A stretch of DNA of 64,000 nt from Planctomycetia bacterium (GCA_026401035.1 JAPLNR010000054.1:1-64000), one strand, 5' to 3'. Numbered from the stretch's first letter, positions 49,169 through 58,646 are shown. Numbers and translations: made by a program. The notes: generated by a model not told the origin, from the letters alone.

Positions 49169-49911
49169 GCGTCGACCCGGCCCGCCGCGACGAACCGGCC
49201 CCGGATCACGTCCCGCGGCACGTTGCGATCATCATGGACGGCAACGGCCGCTGGGCGCAGCAGCGCGGGCTGCCGCGGATCGAGGGGCATCGCCAGGGCG
49301 TGGCCAGCGTGCGGCGGATCACCGAGCACTGCGCCCGGCGTGGCGTCGAGCAACTGACGCTCTATTGCCTCTCCAGCGAAAACTGGCGGCGGCCGGCGAC
49401 CGAGATCGGGTTTCTGATGCAGCTGCTCGAGCAATACATGATCGAGGAGCGGCCGCTGCTCATGCGGGAGCGGATCAGCGTGGCCATGATCGGCCGCCGC
49501 GACGGCCTGCCCGCGGAAACGCTCGCGGCCATGGATCGCACGGTCGCGATGTGTGCCGGGAATAACGGCATGCGGCTCTGCCTGGCCATCAACTACGGCG
49601 CCCGCGGCGAAATCGTGGCCGCCGCGCAAAAACTCGCGGCCGAGGCCGTGGCCGGCACGCTCGACCCGGAGGAGATCGACGAGGCCCTGTTTTCCGACCG
49701 GCTCGACACCGCGGGCATGCCCGATCCCGACCTGCTCGTCCGCACGGCGGGCGAGATGCGGATTAGCAATTTCCTGCTCTGGCAGATCAGTTATGCCGAG
49801 CTTTGGGTGACCGACGCCCTCTGGCCCGATTTCACGGAGGCGCACCTCGATACGGCGATCGCCTCGTTTGCCGCGCGGGAGCGCCGCTTCGGAGGGCTGT
49901 CACAATCATGA
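49129..49911 (+). CDS. uppS: Isoprenyl (undecaprenyl) diphosphate synthase
   Basis: A 260-residue cis-prenyltransferase making the lipid carrier for peptidoglycan and polysaccharides. HVAIIMDGNGRWAQQRGLPR holds the catalytic Asp and pyrophosphate-binding Arg; YCLSSENWRRP, RTAGEMRISNFLLWQISYAE and WPDFTEAHL follow. About 28 N-terminal residues are extra. It overlaps purA by 40 bp and cdsA by 4 (ATGA). The canonical RTSGE serine is Ala here (RTAGE). Confidence 0.95.
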   Translation: MATTPAPSASQRVSVDPARRDEPAPDHVPRHVAIIMDGNGRWAQQRGLPRIEGHRQGVASVRRITEHCARRGVEQLTLYCLSSENWRRPATEIGFLMQLLEQYMIEERPLLMRERISVAMIGRRDGLPAETLAAMDRTVAMCAGNNGMRLCLAINYGARGEIVAAAQKLAAEAVAGTLDPEEIDEALFSDRLDTAGMPDPDLLVRTAGEMRISNFLLWQISYAELWVTDALWPDFTEAHLDTAIASFAARERRFGGLSQS

Positions 49912-50867
49912 GCGGCTTCAAAGGCGTCAACGACTTCAACGGCGCGAACGGCTTGTCTGGAGCATCACGGGTGGTCGTGGCCGCGGTCGTCGCGGCGACT
50001 TTTAGCCTGCTGGCCTGGGCCGATGCCCGGGGGTTTGCCGGTGCCATGCCCGCCTGGTGGCTGCTGCCGGTGGTGGTGGTCCTGGCCATCGGCGGCGTCA
50101 GCGAACTGATCCGGCTCTGCGCCTCGCGCGACCTGCTGCTGCCCGCCTGGCTGTTGCGTCCGGCGGCGGTGGCGATTCCGATCGCGGCGGCCTTCGGCGC
50201 CCAGGCCTTCGGTGCGGCCACGGCACTGGCCTCGTCCGCGGCCGCGATGGGCTGGGCCGCGGCGGCCTACATGCTCGCCGTTGTGGTGCTCTTTACCGAC
50301 GAGATCATGGGCTATCACAAGCGGGCCAGAGCACTCGAAAGGCTCTCCGCCTCGGCGCTTATTCTGGCCTACCTCGGCCTGCCGCTGGCGTTCATGGTGA
50401 GCCTGCGTCTCCTGTGCCTCGAGAACCTTGGTCCGGAACAGACCGGCCGCGGGCACCTCGGCATCCTGCCGCTGGTGAGCCTCGTGGCAGTCGTCAAGGC
50501 GGGGGACATCGCGGCCTATCTCTTCGGCTCGACGATGGGCCGCACCCGCATGGCCCCGGTGCTCAGCCCTGGCAAGACATGGGAGGGCGCGGCCGCCTCG
50601 ATCGCCGGATCGCTGGCGGCGGCATGGCTCGTGCTGGAGCGTCTACCGATCGAACCTCCGACCGGCCCATGGGGCGGCTGGCCGGTCTTCGGCTTGGCCG
50701 TGGGCCTGGCGGGCATGCTCGGCGACCTCGCCGAATCGCTGCTCAAGCGGGAAGCCGACGTGAAGGACTCGGGCGGTTCGCTCGGCGGTATGGGTGGTGT
50801 GCTCGATCTCGTCGACTCGCTGCTCTTCGCCGCCCCGGTCGCCTGGATCCTCTGGTCGGTGAAGTAG
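49908..50867 (+). CDS. cdsA: Phosphatidate cytidylyltransferase
   Basis: A 319-residue polytopic membrane enzyme making CDP-diacylglycerol. The signature near the C-terminus, LLKREADVKDSGGSLGGMGG followed by VLDLVDSLLF, matches S-x-x-K-R-x4-K-D-x5-P-G-H-G-G-x2-D-R-x-D loosely, with GMGG for GHGG and DLVDS for DRxDS. ATG 49908 overlaps the uppS stop, giving the common uppS-cdsA pair. The stop TAG is followed at once by a GACAGGC palindrome. Confidence 0.92.
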   Translation: MSGFKGVNDFNGANGLSGASRVVVAAVVAATFSLLAWADARGFAGAMPAWWLLPVVVVLAIGGVSELIRLCASRDLLLPAWLLRPAAVAIPIAAAFGAQAFGAATALASSAAAMGWAAAAYMLAVVVLFTDEIMGYHKRARALERLSASALILAYLGLPLAFMVSLRLLCLENLGPEQTGRGHLGILPLVSLVAVVKAGDIAAYLFGSTMGRTRMAPVLSPGKTWEGAAASIAGSLAAAWLVLERLPIEPPTGPWGGWPVFGLAVGLAGMLGDLAESLLKREADVKDSGGSLGGMGGVLDLVDSLLFAAPVAWILWSVK

Positions 50868-50885
50868 GACAGGCTTCAGCCTGTC
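50868..50885. repeat. GACAGGC palindrome, copy 6
   Basis: Perfect GACAGGCTTCAGCCTGTC, immediately after the AAG-TAG end of cdsA and 22 bases before hairpin repeat copy B. Confidence 0.85.
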
Positions 50886-50907
50886 TGGTTCAACTTCGCC
50901 CAATCCG

Positions 50908-51047
50908 GCTTCGGGCTCCCCGTGCCCCATCGCCGGGCGTTCGCTCCGGGCATCCATGCCCTGCGCTCACTCGATGCTGACCGCGCTCCGCCATCCTGGC
51001 TGCGCTTGTCAGCAACGCCGGCTCTTGGGGCACGGGGAGCCCGAAGC
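50908..51047. repeat. Hairpin repeat element, copy B
   Basis: A 140-bp element with perfect 21-bp inverted arms (50908-50928 and 51027-51047). The interior shares GCTCACTCGATGCTGAC and CGCTCCGCCATCCTGGCTGC with copies A and C, and an inner GCCGG/CCGGC stem. Similarity to copy C continues about 50 bp to the right (TCCCGCA-TGGATGC). Confidence 0.85.
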
Positions 51048-51252
51048 CTCCCGCAATGGATGCCCAACGCGTTACGGCTCCATGCACTCCGGAAAGGAGG
51101 GTAGCCTTCAGGCTGCCTCACAAGGCTTGAAAACCGGTTTTTTCAGCTCGATTTTCAGATTCCGACCGGGATTTCGGCAGCGAGTATATTAGAGAGTAGT
51201 TTCCGCCCCATTCCTCCGAGACCGTCGGCGGCTGTATCCGCCGCGGGCTCCG

Positions 51253-52191
51253 ATGCCCCGCACGACCATCGCGGTTGTCGACTCGAAGAGATTGCTCACG
51301 ATCTTCGGGCCGCGTGACCAGCACCTGCGCCGAATTCGTTCGGCGCTCGGGGTCGGCGTGTCGGCCCGCGATGACTCGATCCAGATCGAGGGGGAGGAAC
51401 CCAACGTCCTCCGGGCCACGGAACTGTTCGAGCAGCTCGACCGCATCGCTCGGGAACAGGGGGCGGTCGAGGCGGAAGACGTCTCGCGGCTGCTCGCGGT
51501 GGCCACCGGCGAACGGCAGCCCGTGCCGCACCACGAGCCGATCGAGGTGCAGCGGCCCGGGAAATCGGTGCAGGCCCGGTCGGAGGGGCAGGCGGCCTAC
51601 GTGCAGGCGATCAAGGACAACGACGTGGTGCTCTGCGCCGGACCGGCCGGGAGCGGCAAGACGTTTCTGGCCGTGGCGATGGCCGTCTCGGCCCTTCGCG
51701 CCGAGGAGGTGCGAAAGATCGTGCTCGTGCGGCCGGCGGTGGAGGCGGGGGAGAGCCTCGGATTTCTGCCGGGCGACCTGCAGGCCAAGATCAACCCCTA
51801 CCTGCGACCGCTGATGGACGCCCTTCGCGAAATGATGGACTACGACCTGCTCAGACGGCTCACCGAGCAGGACGTCGTGGAGATGATTCCGCTGGCCTAC
51901 ATGCGCGGCCGCACGCTCAACAACGCGTTCATCATTCTCGACGAGGCGCAAAACACCACCATCTCGCAGATGAAGATGTTTCTCACCCGGCTCGGCATCG
52001 GCTCGAAGATGGTGATCTCGGGCGACATCACCCAGATCGATCTCCCCACGAACCGCTCCAGCGGCCTCATCGATGCCATGAACCGGCTGCAGGATGTGCG
52101 GGGCTGCTGCCGCGTACGGCTCGGTGGCAAGGACATCGTGCGGCATCCGCTCGTGCAGCGGATCGTGGAGGCCTACGACGACCAGACATGA
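51253..52191 (+). CDS. phoH: PhoH family ATPase
   Basis: A 312-residue cytoplasmic ATPase with a KH-like N-terminal part (about 1-90) and the PhoH domain: Walker A CAGPAGSGKTFLAVAMA, VRPAVEAGESLGFLPGDLQA, Walker B AFIILDEAQNTT and SGDITQIDLP. PhoH-like proteins are RNA-linked helicase-type enzymes of unclear function and often neighbour ybeY. The 205-bp gap before it holds no other gene; the stop overlaps the pgpH start (ATGA). Confidence 0.95.
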   Translation: MPRTTIAVVDSKRLLTIFGPRDQHLRRIRSALGVGVSARDDSIQIEGEEPNVLRATELFEQLDRIAREQGAVEAEDVSRLLAVATGERQPVPHHEPIEVQRPGKSVQARSEGQAAYVQAIKDNDVVLCAGPAGSGKTFLAVAMAVSALRAEEVRKIVLVRPAVEAGESLGFLPGDLQAKINPYLRPLMDALREMMDYDLLRRLTEQDVVEMIPLAYMRGRTLNNAFIILDEAQNTTISQMKMFLTRLGIGSKMVISGDITQIDLPTNRSSGLIDAMNRLQDVRGCCRVRLGGKDIVRHPLVQRIVEAYDDQT

Positions 52192-54701
52192 CCCCCGTCG
52201 CTCCATCCTCCTACCGTCGCCGCGCCCGCCGGGGCACCTCCGTCGAGGGACCGCAGGGCTTCTGGGCCATGATCGTCGAGCGGATCTCCCGCGCCGAGGT
52301 GCTCGTGCGGCTGGCGCTCTGCCTGGCCGCCGCGCTGGTGCTGCTGATCCTGCTGCACGGCTGGACCGGTCCGCAGCCGTTCCGCGAGGGCTCCGTCGTG
52401 CCGCATGGCATCGTGGCCCGCGTGCCCTTCGAGAAGCCCGATCCGGAGCGGACCCGCGCGGCCCGTGATCGGGCCGCTGCGCAGGTGCGGGTGGTCTACA
52501 CGCAGGACAAGGCGCCGATCGTCAGGCTCCGCGACGGCCTCAAGAATCGCATGGCGGAAATAGCCGCCGCCGACACGCTCGCCACCGTGTCGCGGGAGGC
52601 ATGGCTCGAGTTCACGCCCGATGCCGCCGAGGCGCTCAAGCTGATCCCGATTCCGAAGCCGGGCACCGCGCCGGCCCGCGAACCGCCCGTGGCCCCCGAT
52701 CCGCCCGAATCCTCCGCGGCGTCCGTTGCTGGCGATGAAAAGGCGTCCAAGTCAAAAGACGCCGGCACGGCCACCGCCAAGGGGGAAGCCAAGGCCGCCG
52801 CCGAGGCCGACGAAAAGGCCGACACCAAGAAGAGCTTGCCCAAAACCGGTTCCGACGAGGCGAAGCCGGAAGCGGAGCAGCCCAATCCGCTCGTCGTCGC
52901 CGCCGAGCAGGTGTTTCAAAAGTTTCGGTCGCAGCTCGACACGCAGGAGAAGCAGGTCGAATTCGACAAGGCGATCGATCGGGCGTTTGCCGATGCCGAG
53001 AACGTCGGCGTGCTCGAGAAGATTCAGCATGGCATCGACGAGGGCAGCCAGACCGAGATCGACGTCCATCCGCTGGGCAATGCCGCCGAGTTAAACCGCG
53101 TGCAGGTGGCCGACGTGCTCCTCGGCGAGGCGAAGGTGCGGCTCAAAGACCGCATCGAGGAGGAGCTCGGCAAGGGGCCCTTCGCCGAACGCGTGTTCGG
53201 ATGGATCGATCCCAAGCTTTCCGGCTCGCTGGAGATCGACCGCGATTCCACCGCCAAGGCCAAGGCGGAGGCGGTCGAGAAGACTCCCCAGCAATTCATT
53301 CGCTATGCCGAAGGCGACATGCTTGCCGCCGCCGGCAAGGCTGTGGCGGCTGACGAGCTGGTGCTGCTGCGGCGCGAGCACGACGAATACGTCCGGCAGC
53401 AGGATTTCCGCGATCGGGCCCTGCGGGCGGTGTCGCTCTTCGGCCTGTTCGTGGCGATGTTCGCGCTCGCCGGTTTCTACATGCACCTCCATCATCGCGA
53501 GGTGCTCGACGACCTCGGGCACGTCATCACGCTCATCGGCCTGTCCGTGATAACCGTGGTGCTCTGCCTGTTTTCGGCGCACGACGCCTGGCAGGCCGAG
53601 GTGCTGCCGCTGCTCGTCTTCGCGATGACCGTCGCGATCGCCTACGAGGAGGATCTCGCGCTCCTGATGGCCGCGGAGGTGGCGCTGGTCGTGGTGGTGG
53701 GGCTGGGCCGCAGCCTGGGCGACTATGTCACGCTCACCGCCGCTGCCGCCGCGATGGTGTTTTGGATGGGCCGCATCCGCAGCCGTAGTAAGTTGATCTA
53801 CGTCGGGCTCTGGGCGGCCGCCGTGGCGTTTGCGACCCAGATCGGCGCCCACCTGCTCGAGGATCGCGTGTTCGACACGCAGCTGCTCTACGAGGCGGCG
53901 CGGATGGGCGTCTGGACGCTGCTGGCCGGCTTCCTGATGACGGGCCTGCTGCCCTTCGTCGAACGGCTCTTCGGCGTGCTCACCGATCTGAGCCTGCTCG
54001 AGGTGGGCGACGTGGCGCATCCCTTGCTGCAGGAGCTCGTCCGTCGCGCGCCAGGCACCTACAACCATTCGATCAACGTTGCCAGCATCGGCGAGGCGGC
54101 CGCCGAGGCGATCGGTGCCCGGGGCCTGCTCGTGCGTGTGGGGGCCTATTTCCACGACATCGGCAAGATGCTCAAGCCCGCCTACTTCGTCGAAAACCAG
54201 GGCACTGAAAACCGCCACGAATCGCTCGTGCCGGCGATGAGCACGCTGATCATCATCGCGCACGTGAAGGAAGGGGCGGAACTGGCCCGGCAATACAAGC
54301 TTCCGCAGCCGATCGTGGATCTCATCTCGGAGCACCATGGCACGACGCTGGTCGAGTATTTCTATCGCCGGGCCACGGAGCGGCAGCAGGCGGATCCCGA
54401 CGCCGGCGATGTCGACGAGCAGACCTACCGCTATCCCGGCCCGAAGCCGACCACCCGCGAGTCGGCCGTGCTCATGCTTTCCGACGCCGTGGAGAGCGCG
54501 AGCCGCGCCCTCACCGAGCCGACCCCGGCCCGCATCGCCAGCCTCGTGCACGAGCTGGCGATGAAGCGGCTGCTGGACGGGCAGTTCGACGAATGCGGCC
54601 TCACGCTCGAGGAGCTGGAACTGATCGAACAGAGCCTCGTGAAAAGCCTGACGGCGGTCTATCACGGTCGCGTGAAATACCCCGACCAGAGGACGGCATG
54701 A
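52188..54701 (+). CDS. pgpH: 7TM-HD domain phosphohydrolase (PgpH-like)
   Basis: An 837-residue membrane protein. A first helix (about 44-63) is followed by an extracytoplasmic 7TMR-HDED domain interrupted by an Ala/Lys/Glu-rich insertion (about 170-235), then seven transmembrane helices (about 415-600) and a cytoplasmic HD domain with NHSINVASIGEAA, YFHDIGKMLKP (H656-D657) and SEHHGTTLVEYF. The relative PgpH degrades cyclic di-AMP; the same substrate is likely but not proven here. Translationally coupled to phoH and ybeY by ATGA overlaps. Confidence 0.92.
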   Translation: MTPVAPSSYRRRARRGTSVEGPQGFWAMIVERISRAEVLVRLALCLAAALVLLILLHGWTGPQPFREGSVVPHGIVARVPFEKPDPERTRAARDRAAAQVRVVYTQDKAPIVRLRDGLKNRMAEIAAADTLATVSREAWLEFTPDAAEALKLIPIPKPGTAPAREPPVAPDPPESSAASVAGDEKASKSKDAGTATAKGEAKAAAEADEKADTKKSLPKTGSDEAKPEAEQPNPLVVAAEQVFQKFRSQLDTQEKQVEFDKAIDRAFADAENVGVLEKIQHGIDEGSQTEIDVHPLGNAAELNRVQVADVLLGEAKVRLKDRIEEELGKGPFAERVFGWIDPKLSGSLEIDRDSTAKAKAEAVEKTPQQFIRYAEGDMLAAAGKAVAADELVLLRREHDEYVRQQDFRDRALRAVSLFGLFVAMFALAGFYMHLHHREVLDDLGHVITLIGLSVITVVLCLFSAHDAWQAEVLPLLVFAMTVAIAYEEDLALLMAAEVALVVVVGLGRSLGDYVTLTAAAAAMVFWMGRIRSRSKLIYVGLWAAAVAFATQIGAHLLEDRVFDTQLLYEAARMGVWTLLAGFLMTGLLPFVERLFGVLTDLSLLEVGDVAHPLLQELVRRAPGTYNHSINVASIGEAAAEAIGARGLLVRVGAYFHDIGKMLKPAYFVENQGTENRHESLVPAMSTLIIIAHVKEGAELARQYKLPQPIVDLISEHHGTTLVEYFYRRATERQQADPDAGDVDEQTYRYPGPKPTTRESAVLMLSDAVESASRALTEPTPARIASLVHELAMKRLLDGQFDECGLTLEELELIEQSLVKSLTAVYHGRVKYPDQRTA

Positions 54702-55234
54702 TGGGGCGGCATCACGCTCCAACACCCGCCATGGCAAAGCCCCTCGTCGCGCACGATTTCTCCATCGACATCACCGATCGCCAAAAGCTCGTCCGGATCG
54801 GAGCGCCGTGGCTCGAGCGGCTCGTGCGGCGGGCGTTGGTGGCCGAGGAGATCGGGCAGGCGGAGATCGGCATCCTGCTCGTCGACGACAAGCGGATCGC
54901 CAAGGTGCACGCCGAGTGGCTCGGCGACCCCACCCCCACCGACGTGATCACGTTTGACCTGTCCGCCGCGGGCCCCGGCGGCGGGGCCGGCAGCCTGCTC
55001 TGCGGCGACATCATCGTGAGCACGGAGACGGCCCGGCGGATGAGCCGCGAGTTTGGCTGGACGCCGCGGCAGGAAGTGGCGTATTACGTTATTCATGGCC
55101 TCCTGCACCTCACCGGATACGACGACCTCACGGTGGCCGACCGGCGGGCGATGCGGGCCCGCGAGCGGGCGGTGATGCGGGCCATCGGCATGCCTGCGCC
55201 GCCCCGAACCCGTTCACGGCGGTCACGATCATGA
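54698..55234 (+). CDS. ybeY: Endoribonuclease YbeY
   Basis: A 178-residue metal-dependent endoribonuclease of 16S rRNA maturation and ribosome quality control. LLVDDKRIAKVHAEWLGDPT followed by PTDVITFDL, and VIHGLLHLTGYDD are diagnostic. The zinc motif H-x3-H-x5-H reads H133-x3-H137-x5-D143: the third ligand is Asp rather than His. ATG 54698 overlaps the pgpH stop. ATG 54731 (MAKPLVAHD) would match the usual length better. A basic tail (RTRSRRSRS) ends the protein. Confidence 0.93.
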   Translation: MMGRHHAPTPAMAKPLVAHDFSIDITDRQKLVRIGAPWLERLVRRALVAEEIGQAEIGILLVDDKRIAKVHAEWLGDPTPTDVITFDLSAAGPGGGAGSLLCGDIIVSTETARRMSREFGWTPRQEVAYYVIHGLLHLTGYDDLTVADRRAMRARERAVMRAIGMPAPPRTRSRRSRS

Positions 55235-56535
55235 GCTTCGCAGCCACCACCGGAATCGAATCGGCGCTAGTGATGCTCCTGCTGGCGAGCGTGGCGGCCA
55301 TCCAGGCCCGCGCCGTCCGCGGCGCCCAGCGGCACCGCATCCTTGAACTCTGCCGCAGCCGCGGCCGACCCGAACGCTATGAAGAGATCGTCGACGGCAG
55401 TGAGACGATCGCCTTCATCGCCGCATCGATCGTCGTGCTGGCCGCCGCCGCGGCGACGCTGATCGCCTCGCGGGTGTTGTTGATCGGCCCCGGCAGATCA
55501 CTGGTCTTCGACGCCTCGACCGCGGCCGGCTGGATCGGAACCGTGTGGCTCGTGCTCGTCGTCGTGCCGATGGTCGTGACCAAGCTCGCAGGACCCTGGT
55601 TCGTGGTGGCCACGTGGGGGCTCTGGCGGCCGCTGGTGCGGCTGATTTCGCCGGCCGTGCGGACGCTCGGCGGCGTGGCCACGCTCCTCGGCAAAGCCTT
55701 CGGCCGCCGTGGCGGCGAGCCGGCGCGGGAGAGCGTGCAGGACGAACTGCGGTTGGTGGTCGACGAGGCGCACCGCGAGGGCAGGCTCGAGGAAGCCGCC
55801 CGCGCCATGATCGAGGGCGTGATGGAGCTCAAGGAGGCGAAGGTGTCGCAGATCATGACGACCCGCACTGACATGATCTCGATTCCGATCGCGACCTCGT
55901 GGGAGGAGGCGGTGCGGCTGGCCTCGGCGAGCCACCACACCCGGCTGCCCGTCTGGGAGCAGTCTCCCGACGACGTCGTCGGCATCCTCCACACCCGTGA
56001 ACTGCTCACCAAACTCGTCGAGGCGATGCCTGCCGGGGCGAAGGCCGGGGCGGCCGCCCCCGAAACCCCGCTGCTCGAGATCCGACCGCTGCTCCGGCCG
56101 CCGTACTTCGTGCCGGAGTCGATGAGCGTCCAGAAGCTGCTGCGCGAGTTTCAGCGGACCCACACCCACATGGCCGTCGTCACCGACGAGTTTGGCGGCG
56201 TCTGCGGGCTCGTCACGATCGAGGACGCGCTCGAGGAGATCGTGGGCGAGATCGCCGACGAGCACGACGAGGCCTTCTCCGACGGGGTTCGCATGGTGAC
56301 GTCCGACGTCTGCGAGGCCCGCGCGGCGGTGCGGATCGGCGTCATCAACGAGAAGATGGACCTGTCGCTCCCGGAAGAGGCCGATTTCGAAACGATCGGC
56401 GGATTCGTGTTTCACCAGTGTGGCCGGTTTCCCGAGGTCGGCGAACGGATCGAGTCGCACGGGGTGGCGCTTGAGGTGCTCGCGGCCACCGGCCGGCGGA
56501 TCGACCTGGTGAGGATTGAGCGGCTGCCGCGGTAG
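55231..56535 (+). CDS. CNNM/CorC-type transporter with CBS pair
   Basis: A 434-residue membrane protein of the HlyC/CorC/CNNM family: an N-terminal DUF21-like domain with three or four helices (about 5-30, 60-85, 92-125, 130-150), two CBS domains (VSQIMTTRTDMISIPIATSW; LLRPPYFVPESMSVQKLLRE) and a C-terminal CorC_HlyC domain (ADFETIGGFVFHQCGRFPEVG). Members take part in magnesium/cobalt efflux or sodium-coupled transport. Its start overlaps the ybeY stop (ATGA), the same order seen in many bacteria. Confidence 0.93.
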   Translation: MSFAATTGIESALVMLLLASVAAIQARAVRGAQRHRILELCRSRGRPERYEEIVDGSETIAFIAASIVVLAAAAATLIASRVLLIGPGRSLVFDASTAAGWIGTVWLVLVVVPMVVTKLAGPWFVVATWGLWRPLVRLISPAVRTLGGVATLLGKAFGRRGGEPARESVQDELRLVVDEAHREGRLEEAARAMIEGVMELKEAKVSQIMTTRTDMISIPIATSWEEAVRLASASHHTRLPVWEQSPDDVVGILHTRELLTKLVEAMPAGAKAGAAAPETPLLEIRPLLRPPYFVPESMSVQKLLREFQRTHTHMAVVTDEFGGVCGLVTIEDALEEIVGEIADEHDEAFSDGVRMVTSDVCEARAAVRIGVINEKMDLSLPEEADFETIGGFVFHQCGRFPEVGERIESHGVALEVLAATGRRIDLVRIERLPR

Positions 56536-56598
56536 GCTTCCACGGCCGACGGGCATCACATCCGGGGCCACCTGGTTTTCGAGGGGCTGCTATCGATC

Positions 56599-58632
56599 AT
56601 GGCTGCGGAAAATGCCCAGGGAATCGTGATTCGCGCGGTGCCATTTGGCGAGACGAGCTGCGTGGCGACGCTGTTCACCCGCGAATTTGGCAAGCTGCGG
56701 GTTCTGGCCAAAGGGGCGTGGCGTCCCAAGAGCGCTTTTGACGCCGCCCTTGACCTGCTTTCCATCTGTCAGGTACTCGTCCTGCGGAAAAGCTCGGGCG
56801 GCCTCGATCTGCTGACGGAGGCGCGGCTCGACCATCGGTTTCGGATCGGCAGGAGCATGGCGGCGTTTCATGGTGGCATGGAGGTCGCCGAACTGCTCGA
56901 CGCGCTCACCGCGGATGCCGATCCGCAACCGGAACTGTTCGATGTGGCCGAAACAACACTGCTGGAGCTCTCAGCTTATGAAGGCCAGGACCGGGCTGTG
57001 CGAGCCCTGCTCGTGCACACCGAACTCGCCATGCTGCGGATCGTGGGGCATGCCCCGGCGCTCGGCCGCTGCGCCGAATGCCGGGCGGCAATCGATCCGC
57101 AGGGCCGCTGCGCCTTCGGCATGCTCGACGGCGGGGTCCTCTGCCCGCGCTGCCGGCAAGGCAAGCGGTCGGTCGTGTCGGTCTCGCCAGACGCCCTGGC
57201 CGCCCTCCGGCTGCTCGCCGGCTCTGCAGAAGCATGGCGCACGATCGATCTTCCCGACCGCGTTGCGGGGGAGTTGCGGGCGATCATGAACACCTATTTC
57301 ACAAACGTTCTCGGCCGTCGGCTCAGGGCCGCCACGTTCTCCACCGGCAGCGGGGCTGCCGCGCGGCTCGGCCGCAGTCTCCTGATCCTCGTCGCGGTCT
57401 CCGTGCTGGCCGCGGCCGGCTGCGCGACCATGAAGATGCCGACGATGCCCTGGTCGAAAAAGGAGGCCGCCGACGGCCAGCTCACCGAGGATTTGGGGGA
57501 AGACGCCGATTCCGCCGTGATCTCCTCCGAATTTGCGCCGTCCGACAGCGACCTGGGCTGGGATTACTTCAAGGGCGAGAACATCAAGAAGCGTTGGAAG
57601 AAGATGGTCGGCCGCGGGCCCAACGAGCCGATCGCCCGCAAGGCGCTGTCCGAAGGCGACGCCCTCTTCCGCGAGCGGAAATACGACGAGGCGATCGCGA
57701 AATACAAGATGGCGGCCGACCGCTGGCCCGACTCCGTGGTCGAGGAGGACGCGTTCTGGCAGCTCGCCGAGTGCTGGTTCTTCACCGACAAGTATCCGAA
57801 GGCGGAGGACTGCTACGACGAACTGGTGAAGAAATATGCCAACACCCGCTACCTCGACCGGATCGCGCAGCGGCAGTTCGTGATCGCGCAATACTGGGTC
57901 GCGGTCGACCAGAAGCTCCACCTGCCGGTGATCGTGCCGAATCTCATCGACCGCAGCCGACCGCTCTTCGATACCCACGGCCGGGCGCTCAAGGCCTACG
58001 ACCACGTCCGCATCAACGATCCGCGGGGGCCGCTCGCCGACGACAGCATCATGGCGCAGGCCAACGCCCACTTCATGGATCGCCAGTGGATCGACGCCGA
58101 CTATTTTTACGGCCTGCTCCGCACGGAGTATCCGGACAGCGACTTCCTCATGCAGGCCCACCTGCTCGGGCTGCAGGCAAAGCTGCGGGCCTACCAGGGG
58201 CCTGGCTACGAAGGCGGCGTGCTCAACGAGGCGGAAGTGCTGGCTGACCAGGTTCTCGTGCAGTTTCCCGACCAGCTCGGCAAGGACGAGCAGGAACGCG
58301 TCACCCAGGCCCGGGCCGAGATCGCCGCCCAGCAGGCGCAGCGGCACTGGAACCGCGCCGAGTTTTACGCGAAGGGCAAGCACTACACCTCCGCCCGAAT
58401 CTACTACGCGCTGATCGCCCGCGATTACCCCAAGACGATGCTCGCGCAGGCTTCCCGTGAACGGCTCGGCAAGATCAACGGGCTCGACGACGTTTCCGAC
58501 GATCCGTTTCCGATGCTCACGCGGGTCCTGAACCCCGACTCCCTCAAGGAGGCCGAACTCGACGCCATGGCCGAATCCGATGCCATGATCGCCAGGGAGG
58601 ACAACTCCGGCATGGGCGCCCCGCTCCGCTGA
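56599..58632 (+). CDS. recO: RecO fused in frame to a BamD-like lipoprotein
   Basis: A 677-residue frame joining two unrelated proteins. Residues 1-250 are RecO, the recombination mediator: QGIVIRAVPFGETSCVATLF, FGKLRVLAKGAWRPKS and a CAEC/CPRC zinc motif (about 158-194). Residues 258-275 are a lipoprotein signal SLLILVAVSVLAAAGC with the lipidation Cys at 275. Residues 330-600 are TPR-like, BamD-type: GDALFRERKYDEAIAKYKMA, AFWQLAECWFFTDKYPKAED. No stop separates them. An internal ATG at 57286 (residue 230), after GGGGAG, could start the lipoprotein alone with a 46-residue leader. ATG 56599 starts RecO. Confidence 0.85.
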   Translation: MAAENAQGIVIRAVPFGETSCVATLFTREFGKLRVLAKGAWRPKSAFDAALDLLSICQVLVLRKSSGGLDLLTEARLDHRFRIGRSMAAFHGGMEVAELLDALTADADPQPELFDVAETTLLELSAYEGQDRAVRALLVHTELAMLRIVGHAPALGRCAECRAAIDPQGRCAFGMLDGGVLCPRCRQGKRSVVSVSPDALAALRLLAGSAEAWRTIDLPDRVAGELRAIMNTYFTNVLGRRLRAATFSTGSGAAARLGRSLLILVAVSVLAAAGCATMKMPTMPWSKKEAADGQLTEDLGEDADSAVISSEFAPSDSDLGWDYFKGENIKKRWKKMVGRGPNEPIARKALSEGDALFRERKYDEAIAKYKMAADRWPDSVVEEDAFWQLAECWFFTDKYPKAEDCYDELVKKYANTRYLDRIAQRQFVIAQYWVAVDQKLHLPVIVPNLIDRSRPLFDTHGRALKAYDHVRINDPRGPLADDSIMAQANAHFMDRQWIDADYFYGLLRTEYPDSDFLMQAHLLGLQAKLRAYQGPGYEGGVLNEAEVLADQVLVQFPDQLGKDEQERVTQARAEIAAQQAQRHWNRAEFYAKGKHYTSARIYYALIARDYPKTMLAQASRERLGKINGLDDVSDDPFPMLTRVLNPDSLKEAELDAMAESDAMIAREDNSGMGAPLR

Positions 58633-58646
58633 CCGGATTTACAACC

